This document shows, in pieces, positions 53,506 to 62,238 of a DNA stretch of 64,000 nt. The stretch spans positions 2,046,001-2,110,000 of the forward strand of contig NZ_CP033972.1 of assembly GCF_003855095.1 (NCBI RefSeq), written 5' to 3'. Source of the DNA: Gordonia insulae (GTDB lineage Bacteria > Actinomycetota > Actinomycetes > Mycobacteriales > Mycobacteriaceae). Under the pieces are notes generated by a model. The model was given only the letters and a program-made list of their open reading frames with translations. It had not been told where the DNA came from and made no database searches. The position numbers were made by a program, and so were the translations under genes. Every line of letters starts with the position of its first letter. Position 1 is the stretch's first letter.

Positions 53506-55164
53506 TCAATATCCCAGGAATGCGTCCGCGTGCACACGCCAGAAGGCACGGCGCGTACGCGGGTCAAACCGGCGGATGGCGTGCGCCGTCGTCTGGACGA
53601 AGCGCGGATTGCCCGAACAGTAGTAGTGTGCCGCCCCGCCCAGGACCACGGTGGAGTCCAGCGCGAGTCCGAGCGATCGAGGATCGAAACCGTCAGCGAG
53701 CGAAGATGATTCGATGACCTGCACGTCGGCACCGGCCGCTTCGGCGGCGTCGAGCACGTCCTGATAGACCATGCGGTCGGCGCTCCGCACGACATGGATG
53801 AGGGCGAACCGATCGAGCGTCCGCCCCTCGGCGAGCGCGGATCGCAGCATCGACCGGAACGGCGTGATGCCGATGCCGGACGCGAGTAGGACGATCGGTC
53901 GATCCGACCGGTGGCGCGGCAACACGAAGTCTCCCCCGGAGGAATCCAGGAACACCCGGCCGGTCGAGCCGGAGATGAGGCCCGCCTTGACCGGCGAGAC
54001 CTCACCGGACACGGTGAACGCGAAGCGGCCGGGAACCACCCCGGGGGCCTCGGCAAAGGAGAACACCCGCCGCGAGCTCCGCCACAGGGGTCGCGACCAC
54101 TCGGGAGCACTCAGCATCGCCCACTGTCCGGGCACGAAGTCGAGCGGCACGCGACCGTCGACCACCAGCTCGTAGGTGTTCGCGGCGATGGATTTCGCCC
54201 CTTCTGCTTTCACCCCCTCTGCTTTCACCCCCTCTGCTTTCACCCCCTCTGCTTTCACCCCCTCTGCGGGACTCGTGTCGCTCTCCGTGCCGGCGGGCGC
54301 GGGGCCGACGAGGTCGAGCCGGGGCCGACGATCCGCTGAGGTGCGGGTGAACAGCCGGACTGCGAAGGCGTATACCGACCCGACGAGTAGCGCGATCTCC
54401 GGGACGAACTCGAGGGTGAACGCGTCGGAGATCGGGATCGAGACCTGCCAGTACATGAGCACACCGACCAGCGCGCCGTAGATCGTCCGATGTACGCGGA
54501 CCGTCGGCGACGTCAGCGGCTCGGGCAGCATCACCGCGGCCACGAAGAACGTCGGGCTCGAGGTGTACCAGAACTGCAGCGACTGCCCACCCTCGGTCAG
54601 TTCCAGCACGCCGACGGTCACCAGCGACGCCGCGAGGAACACCGCGACGAGTCGCCACTCGCGCAGGGCGGTCACCAGCAGGGCGCCGATCACGACCATC
54701 GGGTAGAGCAGCGGCTCGGCGGCGACCCACCACACCGGATAGGCGATCGAGCCGACCTCCGCGTAGGCCAACGCGTACACGACGACCGCGCCGGCGACCG
54801 CCGGGTTGATCACCAGGCGCCGCCGCCAGGCGAGCACATACTTGGAGCAGGCGGCGGCCGCGGCACCGACTGCGACGGTGACGGCCGCCGCCGAATCCGA
54901 GGCTCCGGGCAGGACGAAGAACAGGATCAATGCCGTGATGAGCCAGGAGTCCGAACCCGGCGGCACGCGCACCACCGCGGCGCACAGATAGGTCACCGCA
55001 CCGGAGACCACCACCGAGATCAGCAGCGACAGCGCCAGCTCGTCAGGGCGATAGGCGAATTCGCTGTCACTGGCCGACACCACGAACGCAGCGATCGCCA
55101 GTGCGCCGAGCGCGAGGAGGACGGCGCGGTGGGCGGTCAGCCAGGGTGGGATCAGCCGGATCAT
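53506..55164 (-). CDS. RnfD/NqrB-like membrane domain fused to ferredoxin-NAD(P) reductase domain
   Basis: A 552-residue flavoprotein. Residues about 1-275 have eight to nine hydrophobic helices with RRRLVINPAVAGAVVVYALA and FFVAAVMLPEPLTSPTVRVHRTIYGALVGV, recalling NqrB/RnfD membrane subunits. A linker of five pentapeptides follows (AEGVK four times, AEGAK). Residues about 325-552 are an FNR module: FVPGQWAMLSAP, RVFSFAEAP (FAD), LLASGIGITPFRSML (nucleotide) and YYCSGNPRF at the end. ATG 55164 overlaps the ApbE stop by four bases. It probably moves NAD(P)H electrons across the membrane to the flavinylated lipoprotein encoded two genes upstream. Confidence 0.85.
   Translation of the reverse strand: MIRLIPPWLTAHRAVLLALGALAIAAFVVSASDSEFAYRPDELALSLLISVVVSGAVTYLCAAVVRVPPGSDSWLITALILFFVLPGASDSAAAVTVAVGAAAAACSKYVLAWRRRLVINPAVAGAVVVYALAYAEVGSIAYPVWWVAAEPLLYPMVVIGALLVTALREWRLVAVFLAASLVTVGVLELTEGGQSLQFWYTSSPTFFVAAVMLPEPLTSPTVRVHRTIYGALVGVLMYWQVSIPISDAFTLEFVPEIALLVGSVYAFAVRLFTRTSADRRPRLDLVGPAPAGTESDTSPAEGVKAEGVKAEGVKAEGVKAEGAKSIAANTYELVVDGRVPLDFVPGQWAMLSAPEWSRPLWRSSRRVFSFAEAPGVVPGRFAFTVSGEVSPVKAGLISGSTGRVFLDSSGGDFVLPRHRSDRPIVLLASGIGITPFRSMLRSALAEGRTLDRFALIHVVRSADRMVYQDVLDAAEAAGADVQVIESSSLADGFDPRSLGLALDSTVVLGGAAHYYCSGNPRFVQTTAHAIRRFDPRTRRAFWRVHADAFLGY
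54193..54267. repeat. Five tandem 15-bp repeats coding a pentapeptide linker
   Basis: On the plus strand the unit is TTTCACCCCCTCTGC, four exact copies after one variant copy (54193-54207). On the coding strand each gives AEGVK or AEGAK. The array sits between the membrane and reductase domains, so its copy number can change linker length without a frameshift. Confidence 0.92.
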
Positions 55165-56042
55165 GCGAACAGCTCCAGTCCGGGGACATCGGTGTGCTCG
55201 ACCGTTCCGTTGCGGCGGATGGTCACGTGATGAAATCCCGCGTCGGCAAAGTCGAACGCGGGTCGCAGGATCGAGGCAGGAGTGAAGAACAGGGCGGTGG
55301 CGAGCCCGTCCGCGGTCATCGCATCGGGCGCGATCACCCAGGTGGCCAGCACTTCTCGCGCCGGTGACGCGGTGTGCGGGTTGACGATGTGGTGCCAGTC
55401 CGCCCACGCCCGACGATTGGCCGCCGACGCGCAGATCGCTCCCCCGTCGATGGTGATCACGCCGATCGCCCTGGTGGGATCGATCGGATGCTCCAGCGCG
55501 ATCCGCAGCGGCCCGCCCGACGTCGCCATCCGCATGTCCCCGCTGCCGTCCACCACATAGCTGTCGGCGGCCTCGGCGACGATCGCAGCGATTCGATCGA
55601 CTGCGAAACCCTTTCCGGCGGCGCCGACATCGAGCAGGGTGGGTGTCCGCACATCGAGCTCACCGTGATGACAACCGAGAACGTCGTCCCAGCGCGGGCT
55701 CGGCGCGACGACGTCCTGCGGCCTCAGCGTGTAGTGGGCGTCGTAACCCGCGTCGGACAACATCTGTCCGACCATCGGGGTCACCGCTCCCCCGGTCAGG
55801 TCATAGAGCCGCCGGTACCAGTCGACGAGTGGCTGATCGGAATGGGCGATCGGGTATCGACCTGCGCGACGGGCGATCTCGGCGACCGTCGAGTCGCTGC
55901 GAAATCTCGACCACACCCGATCGATCCGATCGAGTTCGGTGCGCACCGCACGGGTGACGGTGTGCGGCAACGGCTCCGGCGTGGAGATCTCCCATTCGGT
56001 GCCCAGCGCGTCGAAACGCCAGTCGTGGGCGAGTCGGCTCAC
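55161..56042 (-). CDS. apbE: FAD:protein FMN transferase
   Basis: A 293-residue ApbE-type enzyme that attaches FMN to Ser/Thr of target proteins. The motifs LTGGAVTPMVGQML, LDVGAAGKGFAVDRIA, YVVDGSGDMRMA and the Mg/FAD-binding TADGLATALFF match the family. The GTG at 56042 is chosen; it is seven bases after the FMN-binding-protein stop. No signal peptide is obvious from this start, although ApbE is often exported. It lies between its probable substrate (the lipoprotein) and the membrane reductase. Confidence 0.9.
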   Translation of the reverse strand: MSRLAHDWRFDALGTEWEISTPEPLPHTVTRAVRTELDRIDRVWSRFRSDSTVAEIARRAGRYPIAHSDQPLVDWYRRLYDLTGGAVTPMVGQMLSDAGYDAHYTLRPQDVVAPSPRWDDVLGCHHGELDVRTPTLLDVGAAGKGFAVDRIAAIVAEAADSYVVDGSGDMRMATSGGPLRIALEHPIDPTRAIGVITIDGGAICASAANRRAWADWHHIVNPHTASPAREVLATWVIAPDAMTADGLATALFFTPASILRPAFDFADAGFHHVTIRRNGTVEHTDVPGLELFA

Positions 56043-56049
56043 CGCCGGG

Positions 56050-56520
56050 TCAGGCCTGCGCCTCGGTCTTGATCTGGTCGATGGCATCGTTGAAACCCGT
56101 TGACGTCAACGATGATCCGGAGACCTTGTGCACGTCGAGATCGTCGATGTTCTTGCCGACCACCAGGGCGTCGATACCACTGGCGAACTTGCCCTGGAAC
56201 TCCTTGGACGTGCCCTTGGTCTGGCTGGTGTCGAGGGTCAGCGCGGTGATCACGTTGTTCGACAAGGTGACGGTGACGCCCACCTGCTGCGGTCCGCCGG
56301 GCGACACATAATCACCCGTCGCCGTGTACTCACCGTTTCTGTAGGATGCGCCGGTCGCCGCCTCGGAGACGTCGGCGGCCGCCGATTCGACGGCGGTCGA
56401 GGCATTGTCGACCGCGGTGTCCGCACTGTCACCCGAGCCGCACGCGCCTGCGACGAGCCCGATGGTGGCCAGGGCCGCGGCCGTTCCGGCCGCGCGGGGC
56501 AGTGGATCTTTCCGGCTCAT
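56050..56520 (-). CDS. FMN-binding-domain lipoprotein
   Basis: A 156-residue exported lipoprotein. The signal ends in lipobox VAGAC. A Ser/Ala-rich linker leads to an FMN-binding domain (YRNGEYTATGDYVSPGGPQQVGVTVTLSNNVITAL), and the flavinylation loop reads VSGSSLTSTGFNDAI where the usual consensus is SGAT. The acceptor would therefore be Ser rather than Thr if modified. It leads the operon lipoprotein-apbE-NqrB/FNR and is the likely extracytoplasmic electron acceptor. Confidence 0.88.
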   Translation of the reverse strand: MSRKDPLPRAAGTAAALATIGLVAGACGSGDSADTAVDNASTAVESAAADVSEAATGASYRNGEYTATGDYVSPGGPQQVGVTVTLSNNVITALTLDTSQTKGTSKEFQGKFASGIDALVVGKNIDDLDVHKVSGSSLTSTGFNDAIDQIKTEAQA

Positions 56521-56612
56521 GTGTCCGATTCTGCACCACGGTCCACGCGACGACCACCGGGAACAGTGAATCGAGAGGTAATCCTCAGGTAAACGACGGC
56601 GCTACTGTCGGT

Positions 56613-58418
56613 TCACCGGCCCGCGGCGGCCACCCGGGCCTGGATCGCGTCGACGAACACGGTCTTGATGTCGGCAGGGTTCTCGGCGACATACGTGGTG
56701 CCGCCGGTCGCGTCGGCGATCGCCGCCAGCGCATCGGTGTCGGCATCCTCGGAGATTCCGATCGTCAGCACCAGCACGGGTCGCGCCGGGTCCTCGAGAC
56801 GCTTCAGCTGTGCGAGCAACTCGTCGAGGCTGATGCTGTTCGGGTCCTCGTTCTGACCGTCGGTCATGATGATGACCGAGTTCGAGTAGTTCGGGTCGTA
56901 GCTGTTCTGCACCTCTTTGAACGCCGCGAGCGTGGTGTCGTAGAGGCCCGTGCCGCCGCCGAGTTGTGATTTCGACAGACCCTGCCGGACAGCTCGGCCC
57001 AATTCCTCACGATGGGTACCGCCGTCCGCGGACGGCGCATCGAGTCGCCGAATCGGCGACATCCACTTCCAGTCCTGGCCGTCGCCGCCCTTGTCGATGC
57101 CGAACGACCAACCGCCGATCTGGGTGTTGTTCGGGAACAGCTTCAGACCGGTCATCGACGCGTCGGTCAGCAGGCCGGCTCGGGTGGTGTTGCCGGCCGC
57201 CGCATCCATCGACCCGGACGTGTCCTCGACGACCAGGGTGCGAATCGGCACGCCGAGCACCTGCCATTGCCGGATCGCCCGGTCGACCTGAGTGGGATCC
57301 TTCAGCTCGAGTTCCTTCACCGACCCGACGCCGACGCCATCGGGCAGCGGGGCCCCGGCCGGATTGCGGTAGCCGGCCTCGTTCAGCGCTGCCAGCCCCT
57401 CTGGCGACGCCATCTCGTCGGCGAGCGCTTTGCCTGCCTCCGCGGCGGTGTCGCTGCGTGCCGCACCCGCGGTGTTGACCAGCGGGTAGTCGAGCATGAC
57501 CGTGCCGTCGGCCGGGACCGATGCCTTGAGCTCCGACCCCTTGTGTGTCCTGGTGAAGAGCAGATACTGCTGCTCGGTGGTGATCACCGGGACATCGGAG
57601 GTGTTGGCGAGGTTCAGTCGGGTGCCCTCGTTGTCGTTGGCCAGACGGGCGTTGTTCTGCTGCACCGCGAGCACCGTCATCGCTCCGGTCAGCTCTTTCT
57701 CGGTGAGATTGCCGTTGTCGACCTCGGCGAGCGCGCCGACGATCGGCGCGTCGCCGGTGCTGGTGTCGATCGGGCTGCCGGTACGCAGGTCGGTCAGCTT
57801 CATCACGTCGACCCAGCTGTTCAGCTGGGGAACGGACTTGCCGACGATAACCGTCGGCGACGTCGCGATGGACGGCGACACGAGGTTGAGTTCGCGCCGC
57901 ACCTGGGTGGTGACACGACGGGCCTGGATCTGCGAATCGGCGACCCACAGGTCGGGCGCCTTGTCTCCGCTGGTGAGCTGTCCGGGCACATCCGCGCCCG
58001 CGACACCGCTGACCTGGAAGTCGAAGCAGGAGTTGTCCGAGGCCTGCTGGGCGACCGAACGCAGGGCTCCGGTCATGGCCTGGTCCGAGGCGACCGCGAC
58101 CGATGTGCGGTCGGCGCAACCGACGGCACCGGTGCGCCACAGCACGAACCCGGTGACCAGCGCGACCACCACGATCAGTGCCGCCAACCCCCAGATCAGA
58201 CCACCCCGACGGCCCGTCGTCGCCTTCCGGTGTTCGAACCCGAAGTCGTCGTCGGTGCCACGTCGCGCCGATCGTGTGTCGATCGGCCCGCTCGCGGGCA
58301 TGTCGATCGGACCCGTTCGTGGCGTTCGCTGGGTCCCGCGGCCCTGCTGTGGCCCGCGAGCCGCCCCTTGTGCTCCCTGATCCGAGCGATCAGCGCCCGA
58401 ATTACTGTGACGCCCCAT
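56613..58418 (-). CDS. Membrane-anchored solute-binding-like and vWA-domain protein
   Basis: A 601-residue protein. A disordered Gly/Arg/Pro-rich cytoplasmic head of about 70 residues is followed by a transmembrane helix (about 73-95). The next 270 residues resemble a periplasmic solute-binding fold (VAVASDQAMTGALRS, APDLWVADSQIQ, VPADGTVMLDYPLVN). The C-terminal 200 residues are a von Willebrand A domain with MIDAS motif VVEDTSGSMDAAAG, GGGTGLYDTT and VIIMTDGQNEDPN. Such SBP-vWA fusions occur in actinobacteria, role unknown. It lies 92 bp from the flavinylation operon start on the same strand. Confidence 0.85.
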   Translation of the reverse strand: MGRHSNSGADRSDQGAQGAARGPQQGRGTQRTPRTGPIDMPASGPIDTRSARRGTDDDFGFEHRKATTGRRGGLIWGLAALIVVVALVTGFVLWRTGAVGCADRTSVAVASDQAMTGALRSVAQQASDNSCFDFQVSGVAGADVPGQLTSGDKAPDLWVADSQIQARRVTTQVRRELNLVSPSIATSPTVIVGKSVPQLNSWVDVMKLTDLRTGSPIDTSTGDAPIVGALAEVDNGNLTEKELTGAMTVLAVQQNNARLANDNEGTRLNLANTSDVPVITTEQQYLLFTRTHKGSELKASVPADGTVMLDYPLVNTAGAARSDTAAEAGKALADEMASPEGLAALNEAGYRNPAGAPLPDGVGVGSVKELELKDPTQVDRAIRQWQVLGVPIRTLVVEDTSGSMDAAAGNTTRAGLLTDASMTGLKLFPNNTQIGGWSFGIDKGGDGQDWKWMSPIRRLDAPSADGGTHREELGRAVRQGLSKSQLGGGTGLYDTTLAAFKEVQNSYDPNYSNSVIIMTDGQNEDPNSISLDELLAQLKRLEDPARPVLVLTIGISEDADTDALAAIADATGGTTYVAENPADIKTVFVDAIQARVAAAGR

Positions 58419-58442
58419 CGCCGTCCGTCCCCCTGTTGTGTG

Positions 58443-58880
58443 TCAGCCGAAGACGGTGCGGAATGTCGACAACGACTTCCGCAGGTCCCCGGATACCGCC
58501 ATGGCCGCCGCCTTGCCCGCCGGCCCGATCAACGGCAATCCGCCGAGATCAACTGTGAAGGTTACTGTCGAACCTGCGTCGTTGGGAACTATGCCCAACT
58601 CGAGCTTGGCCTTGACGCCGCCCTTGCCGCTGCCCTTCAGACGCACCTGCTCGAACGGGCGATACTTCTCGATCGTCCAGTCGAACCGGATACGGGTCCC
58701 CTTGACCTTGACGACCGAGGCCAGGGCCACGCCTTCGCCCAGTTCGTCGGACGTCGGCACCGCCGAGCGCCACCCGTCGTGCAGCACGAGCCACTCGGAG
58801 TAGCGCGACAGATCCGACGCGGCCGCCCAGGTATCTTCGACAGACAGGTCCACATCGATGGAGTCGCTTGTCTTGGCCAT
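58443..58880 (-). CDS. SRPBCC-fold protein, Rv0910-family toxin
   Basis: A 145-residue protein starting MAKTSDSIDVDLSVEDTWAAASDLSRYSEWLVLHDGWRS, closely following the pattern of mycobacterial Rv0910, annotated as the toxin of an Rv0909-Rv0910 pair. Later landmarks are VKVKGTRIRFDWTIEKY, KGSGKGGVKAKLELG and the terminal LRKSLSTFRTVFG. The toxic mechanism is not known. Its ATG at 58880 overlaps the start codon of the glycosylase on the other strand (shared CATG). The MT0933-like antitoxin is on the same strand but 571 bp upstream, not adjacent. Confidence 0.85.
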   Translation of the reverse strand: MAKTSDSIDVDLSVEDTWAAASDLSRYSEWLVLHDGWRSAVPTSDELGEGVALASVVKVKGTRIRFDWTIEKYRPFEQVRLKGSGKGGVKAKLELGIVPNDAGSTVTFTVDLGGLPLIGPAGKAAAMAVSGDLRKSLSTFRTVFG

Positions 58881-59451
58881 GGTCAGTCACAGTAGCGTCA
58901 GCGAATTCGCCCGTGCGCTGCTGGGCACCGTTCTGGTCGGTCACGGGGTCAGCGCCCGTATCACCGAGGTCGAGGCCTACGGCGGCCGCGACGACCCGGC
59001 GTCTCACGCATATACGCGAACACCGCGGTCGGAGATCATGTACGGCCCGGCCGGGCGACTCTACGTCTACCGCATCCATGGGCATTTCTGTGCGAACGTC
59101 GTGACCGGGCCGACCGAGCAGGGTTCGGCCGTGCTGGTGCGTGCCGGCGAGATCGTCGACGGCCTCGACCTCGCTCGCGCTCGTCGTCCGACCGCCAAGG
59201 ACGACGATGCCCTGGCGCGGGGACCGGGCAACCTCACGCGTGCGCTCGGGATCACCATGGCGGATCTGGCCACGCGTCTCGACGACGGCCTCCCGGTCTG
59301 TCTGCTCGAGGCGGACACTGCCGCGACCGAGATCACCGCCGGTCCACGCGTCGGCGTCCGCCGGGCCGCGGACGTGGCATGGCGGTACTGGGTGACCGGC
59401 GATCCGACCGTGTCGTCCTACCGCCGGCACCCACGCGCCGGGGAGATGTGA
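58879..59451 (+). CDS. DNA-3-methyladenine glycosylase, AAG/Mpg family
   Basis: A 190-residue base-excision glycosylase. SEFARALLGTVLVGHGV, ITEVEAYGGRDDPASHAYT (with the catalytic glutamate), SEIMYGPAGRLYVYRIHGHFCANVVTGP and the C-terminal GPRVGVRRAADVAWRYWVTGDPTVS are diagnostic. ATG 58879 is used, whose codon overlaps the opposite-strand toxin start; ATG 58858 would extend into that gene. Its stop abuts the antitoxin stop. It therefore fills exactly the space between toxin and antitoxin. Confidence 0.92.
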   Translation: MVSHSSVSEFARALLGTVLVGHGVSARITEVEAYGGRDDPASHAYTRTPRSEIMYGPAGRLYVYRIHGHFCANVVTGPTEQGSAVLVRAGEIVDGLDLARARRPTAKDDDALARGPGNLTRALGITMADLATRLDDGLPVCLLEADTAATEITAGPRVGVRRAADVAWRYWVTGDPTVSSYRRHPRAGEM

Positions 59452-59718
59452 TTACTGCTGCGGGGGATTCGGCTGCGGGGGATTCGGCTGCGGCGGATTC
59501 GCCTGGGGCGGATCCTGCCGGGGCTGCTCGGGGGTCCGGGGAGCCTGGGGCGAATCCTGCGCGCCGACGGCCTTCTTGACCGCGTCCTGCGCCTTGTTGA
59601 CGTGACCGGCGTACTTGCCTCCGGTCACCTTGTCGATCGTGTCGCCACCCTTGTCGATCAGACTCGGGTTGCCCTTCAGTGCGGCTTTGGCCTTGTCGAC
59701 GAGTCCTTTGAGATCCAT
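59452..59718 (-). CDS. MT0933/Rv0909-like antitoxin
   Basis: An 88-residue protein. MDLKGLVDKAKAALKGN, KGGDTIDKVTGGKYAGHVNKAQDAVKKAV is the short amphipathic pattern of the MT0933-type antitoxin family. The last 30 residues are a Pro/Asn/Gln-rich tail (repeated PQPNP). The likely toxin partner is the SRPBCC gene on the same strand, separated by the Mpg gene. It starts nine bases after the ctpE stop on the same strand, so it may be transcribed with ctpE. Confidence 0.8.
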   Translation of the reverse strand: MDLKGLVDKAKAALKGNPSLIDKGGDTIDKVTGGKYAGHVNKAQDAVKKAVGAQDSPQAPRTPEQPRQDPPQANPPQPNPPQPNPPQQ

Positions 59719-59727
59719 GAGCCGAGT

Positions 59728-62238
59728 CTAGACGGCCCGCACGCCCGCGGTCCCGTCCAACGAAGTCGACCCGTCGTGACGTGCCCCGCGGGCGGCAACG
59801 ATCCGCGGCACGATCCGCGAAACCGCCTCGACGGCGGCGATGCCCACTGCCGCGGATATCGCCGCCACCGTCATCATCTGCGCGTTCGACGAATCGAGCT
59901 TGAACAGGTGCTGGGTCCACGGCCAACTGAAGATGATGACGTAGGCCCCGACCGAGATCGCCAGCAGCAGGACCTTCCACCACGTGTACGGCCGCGCCAC
60001 GACGGCGAGCACATACAGTGCCACCGCGATCAGGGTGACCAGCGTCGCGGTCGCCGCCTGCGTCTGCGCCGGGGTGAGATCGACCGAGTCCTTCGAGCCG
60101 ATCTCGATGCCCGCGCCACCCGGATTGACCATCACGTAGGTGACGAAGGTGCACAGGCCGACGATGATCCCGTTGGGCACCGCCTGACTGAGGACGCGGC
60201 GGACGAATCCGGATCGGGCGCGCTCGTTGTTCGGCGCCAACGACAATACGAACGCCGGTATACCGATGGTGAACCAGGCGGAGATGGTCACGTGGATCGG
60301 CTGGAACGGGTAGCTCAGCGACCCCGACCCGAACAGGTGGCCGACGACTCCGCCGATCCCGACGAAGAGTGCCAGCAGGACCGCGTACACGGTCTTGGTC
60401 AGGAAGAGGTTGGAGACGCGTTCGATGTTGCCGATCACCCGCCTGCCTTCGCCGACGACATACGGCAAGGTGGCGAATCGGTTGTCCAGCAACACGATCT
60501 GCGCGACCGCGCGAGCCGCCGAACTCCCCGATCCCATCGCCACGCCGATGTCGGCGTCCTTGAGCGCGAGCACGTCGTTGACGCCGTCGCCGGTCATCGC
60601 GACGGTGTCGCCGACCGATTGCAGCGCCTTCACCATCGCCCGCTTCTGGTCGGGACGCACCCGTCCGAAGGTGGTGCCGTTTGCGACGACCTGCGCCAGC
60701 TCACCCGTGCCGGTCGGCAGTGACCGGGCGTCGACCGAGGTCTCCACGGACCCGAGCCCGAGCGACGCAGCGACCGCACCCACCGAACGGGCGTTGTCCC
60801 CGGAGATGACCTTCACATCGACGTGCTGATCGGCGAAGTATTCCAGGGTGTCCCGCGCATCGGGTCGGACCCGCTGTTCGAGCACGACGAGGGCGACCGC
60901 GGTGACCACACCCGGGGTGACAGACCCGGCGGGCGGCTCGGTGTCGACCGCGACGTCGGTGTGGGCGAGCAGCAGGATCCGCAGCCCTGTCGATCCCAGT
61001 TCGTTTGCGAGGGCGGCAGTTTCGCTGTCCGGATCGAGCAGGACATCGGGCGCACCGATCAACCAGTTGCCCATGTCGGCACCGGATGCGACGTCCCGGA
61101 ACGACATGCCGCTCCACTTCTTGGCCGACGTGAAGGGCTCGACTGCGTCCACCGACCAGTCGGGTGCTTCCGGGTAGGCTTCAGCGAGTGCCTGCATGCT
61201 GGCGTTCGGTCGTGGATCGTGGGCTGCCAGCGACGACAGCACCTGACCGAGGTCGGCGGTCTGCCTTCCGGTCACCGGACGCACCTCGGCCAGGCGCATC
61301 CCGTTCTCGGTGAGTGTGCCGGTCTTGTCGGCGCACACCACGTTGACGCGGGCCAGGCCCTCAATCGCCGGGAGTTCGTTGACCAGGCACTTGCGTTGGC
61401 CCAGCCGCACGACGCCGACCGCGAACGCGATCGATGTCATCAGGACCAGACCTTCGGGGACCATCGGAACCAGCGCCGCTACCATGCCCAGCAGGGATGC
61501 CTTGATCCCACTGCCACTGATGAACAACTGGTTGACGATGGTGAGGATGCCGGCGGGCACGAGCAGCCAGGTGATCACCTTGAGGATCTGGTCGATCCCC
61601 GAGCGCAACTCGGACGACACCAGGGTGAATTTGGACGCCTCGGCGGCCAATTGCGCCGCATATGCCTCGGCGCCCACCTTGGTGGCCCGATAGGCCCCGG
61701 ATCCGGACACCACGAAACTGCCGGACAGGATCTTGTCGCCGGGCGTCTTGTCGACCGGATCGGCCTCTCCAGTCAGCAACGATTCGTCGACGTCGAGGAC
61801 GAGGGCCTCGACCATCTCCCCGTCGACGACGACCTGGTCGCCCGCGCCGATCTCGATGATGTCGTCGAGGACCACCTGGTCGGGTGGCAGTGCGACGACC
61901 TGCCCGTCGCGACGCACCATCGGAGTCGTCTGCCCGACGATGGCCAGCTTGTCGAGCGTCTGTTTGGCCCGGATCTCCTGGATGATGCCGATGCCGCTGT
62001 TGGCGATGATCAGCAGTCCGAACAAGCCGTTGATGAGCGACCCGGTGGACGCGACGATGATGAACAGGACGCCCAGGATGGCATTGATCCGGGTGAACAC
62101 GTTGGCGCGGACGATGTCGGCGACACTTCGTCCCGAGCGGTCCGGCAGGTCGTTGACGCGACCGTCGGCGACCCGCTGGGCGACCTCGGTCGCGTTCAGA
62201 CCCCGGTTGCCGGTCGTGTCCGCCGACACCTGGGTCAC
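59728..62238 (-). CDS. ctpE: P-type ATPase, CtpE-like cation pump
   Basis: An 836-residue P-type ATPase. The actuator loop [17 protein letters not shown], the phosphorylated aspartate in [14 protein letters not shown], the hinge [25 protein letters not shown] and C-terminal helices with [22 protein letters not shown] are present. M4 has [15 protein letters not shown], with the ion-path PEGL. CtpE of mycobacteria (Rv0908) is a calcium pump; the synteny and motifs point to it. GTG 62238 overlaps the MBL stop by four bases (GTGA), so translation is coupled. Confidence 0.92.
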   Translation of the reverse strand: MTQVSADTTGNRGLNATEVAQRVADGRVNDLPDRSGRSVADIVRANVFTRINAILGVLFIIVASTGSLINGLFGLLIIANSGIGIIQEIRAKQTLDKLAIVGQTTPMVRRDGQVVALPPDQVVLDDIIEIGAGDQVVVDGEMVEALVLDVDESLLTGEADPVDKTPGDKILSGSFVVSGSGAYRATKVGAEAYAAQLAAEASKFTLVSSELRSGIDQILKVITWLLVPAGILTIVNQLFISGSGIKASLLGMVAALVPMVPEGLVLMTSIAFAVGVVRLGQRKCLVNELPAIEGLARVNVVCADKTGTLTENGMRLAEVRPVTGRQTADLGQVLSSLAAHDPRPNASMQALAEAYPEAPDWSVDAVEPFTSAKKWSGMSFRDVASGADMGNWLIGAPDVLLDPDSETAALANELGSTGLRILLLAHTDVAVDTEPPAGSVTPGVVTAVALVVLEQRVRPDARDTLEYFADQHVDVKVISGDNARSVGAVAASLGLGSVETSVDARSLPTGTGELAQVVANGTTFGRVRPDQKRAMVKALQSVGDTVAMTGDGVNDVLALKDADIGVAMGSGSSAARAVAQIVLLDNRFATLPYVVGEGRRVIGNIERVSNLFLTKTVYAVLLALFVGIGGVVGHLFGSGSLSYPFQPIHVTISAWFTIGIPAFVLSLAPNNERARSGFVRRVLSQAVPNGIIVGLCTFVTYVMVNPGGAGIEIGSKDSVDLTPAQTQAATATLVTLIAVALYVLAVVARPYTWWKVLLLAISVGAYVIIFSWPWTQHLFKLDSSNAQMMTVAAISAAVGIAAVEAVSRIVPRIVAARGARHDGSTSLDGTAGVRAV

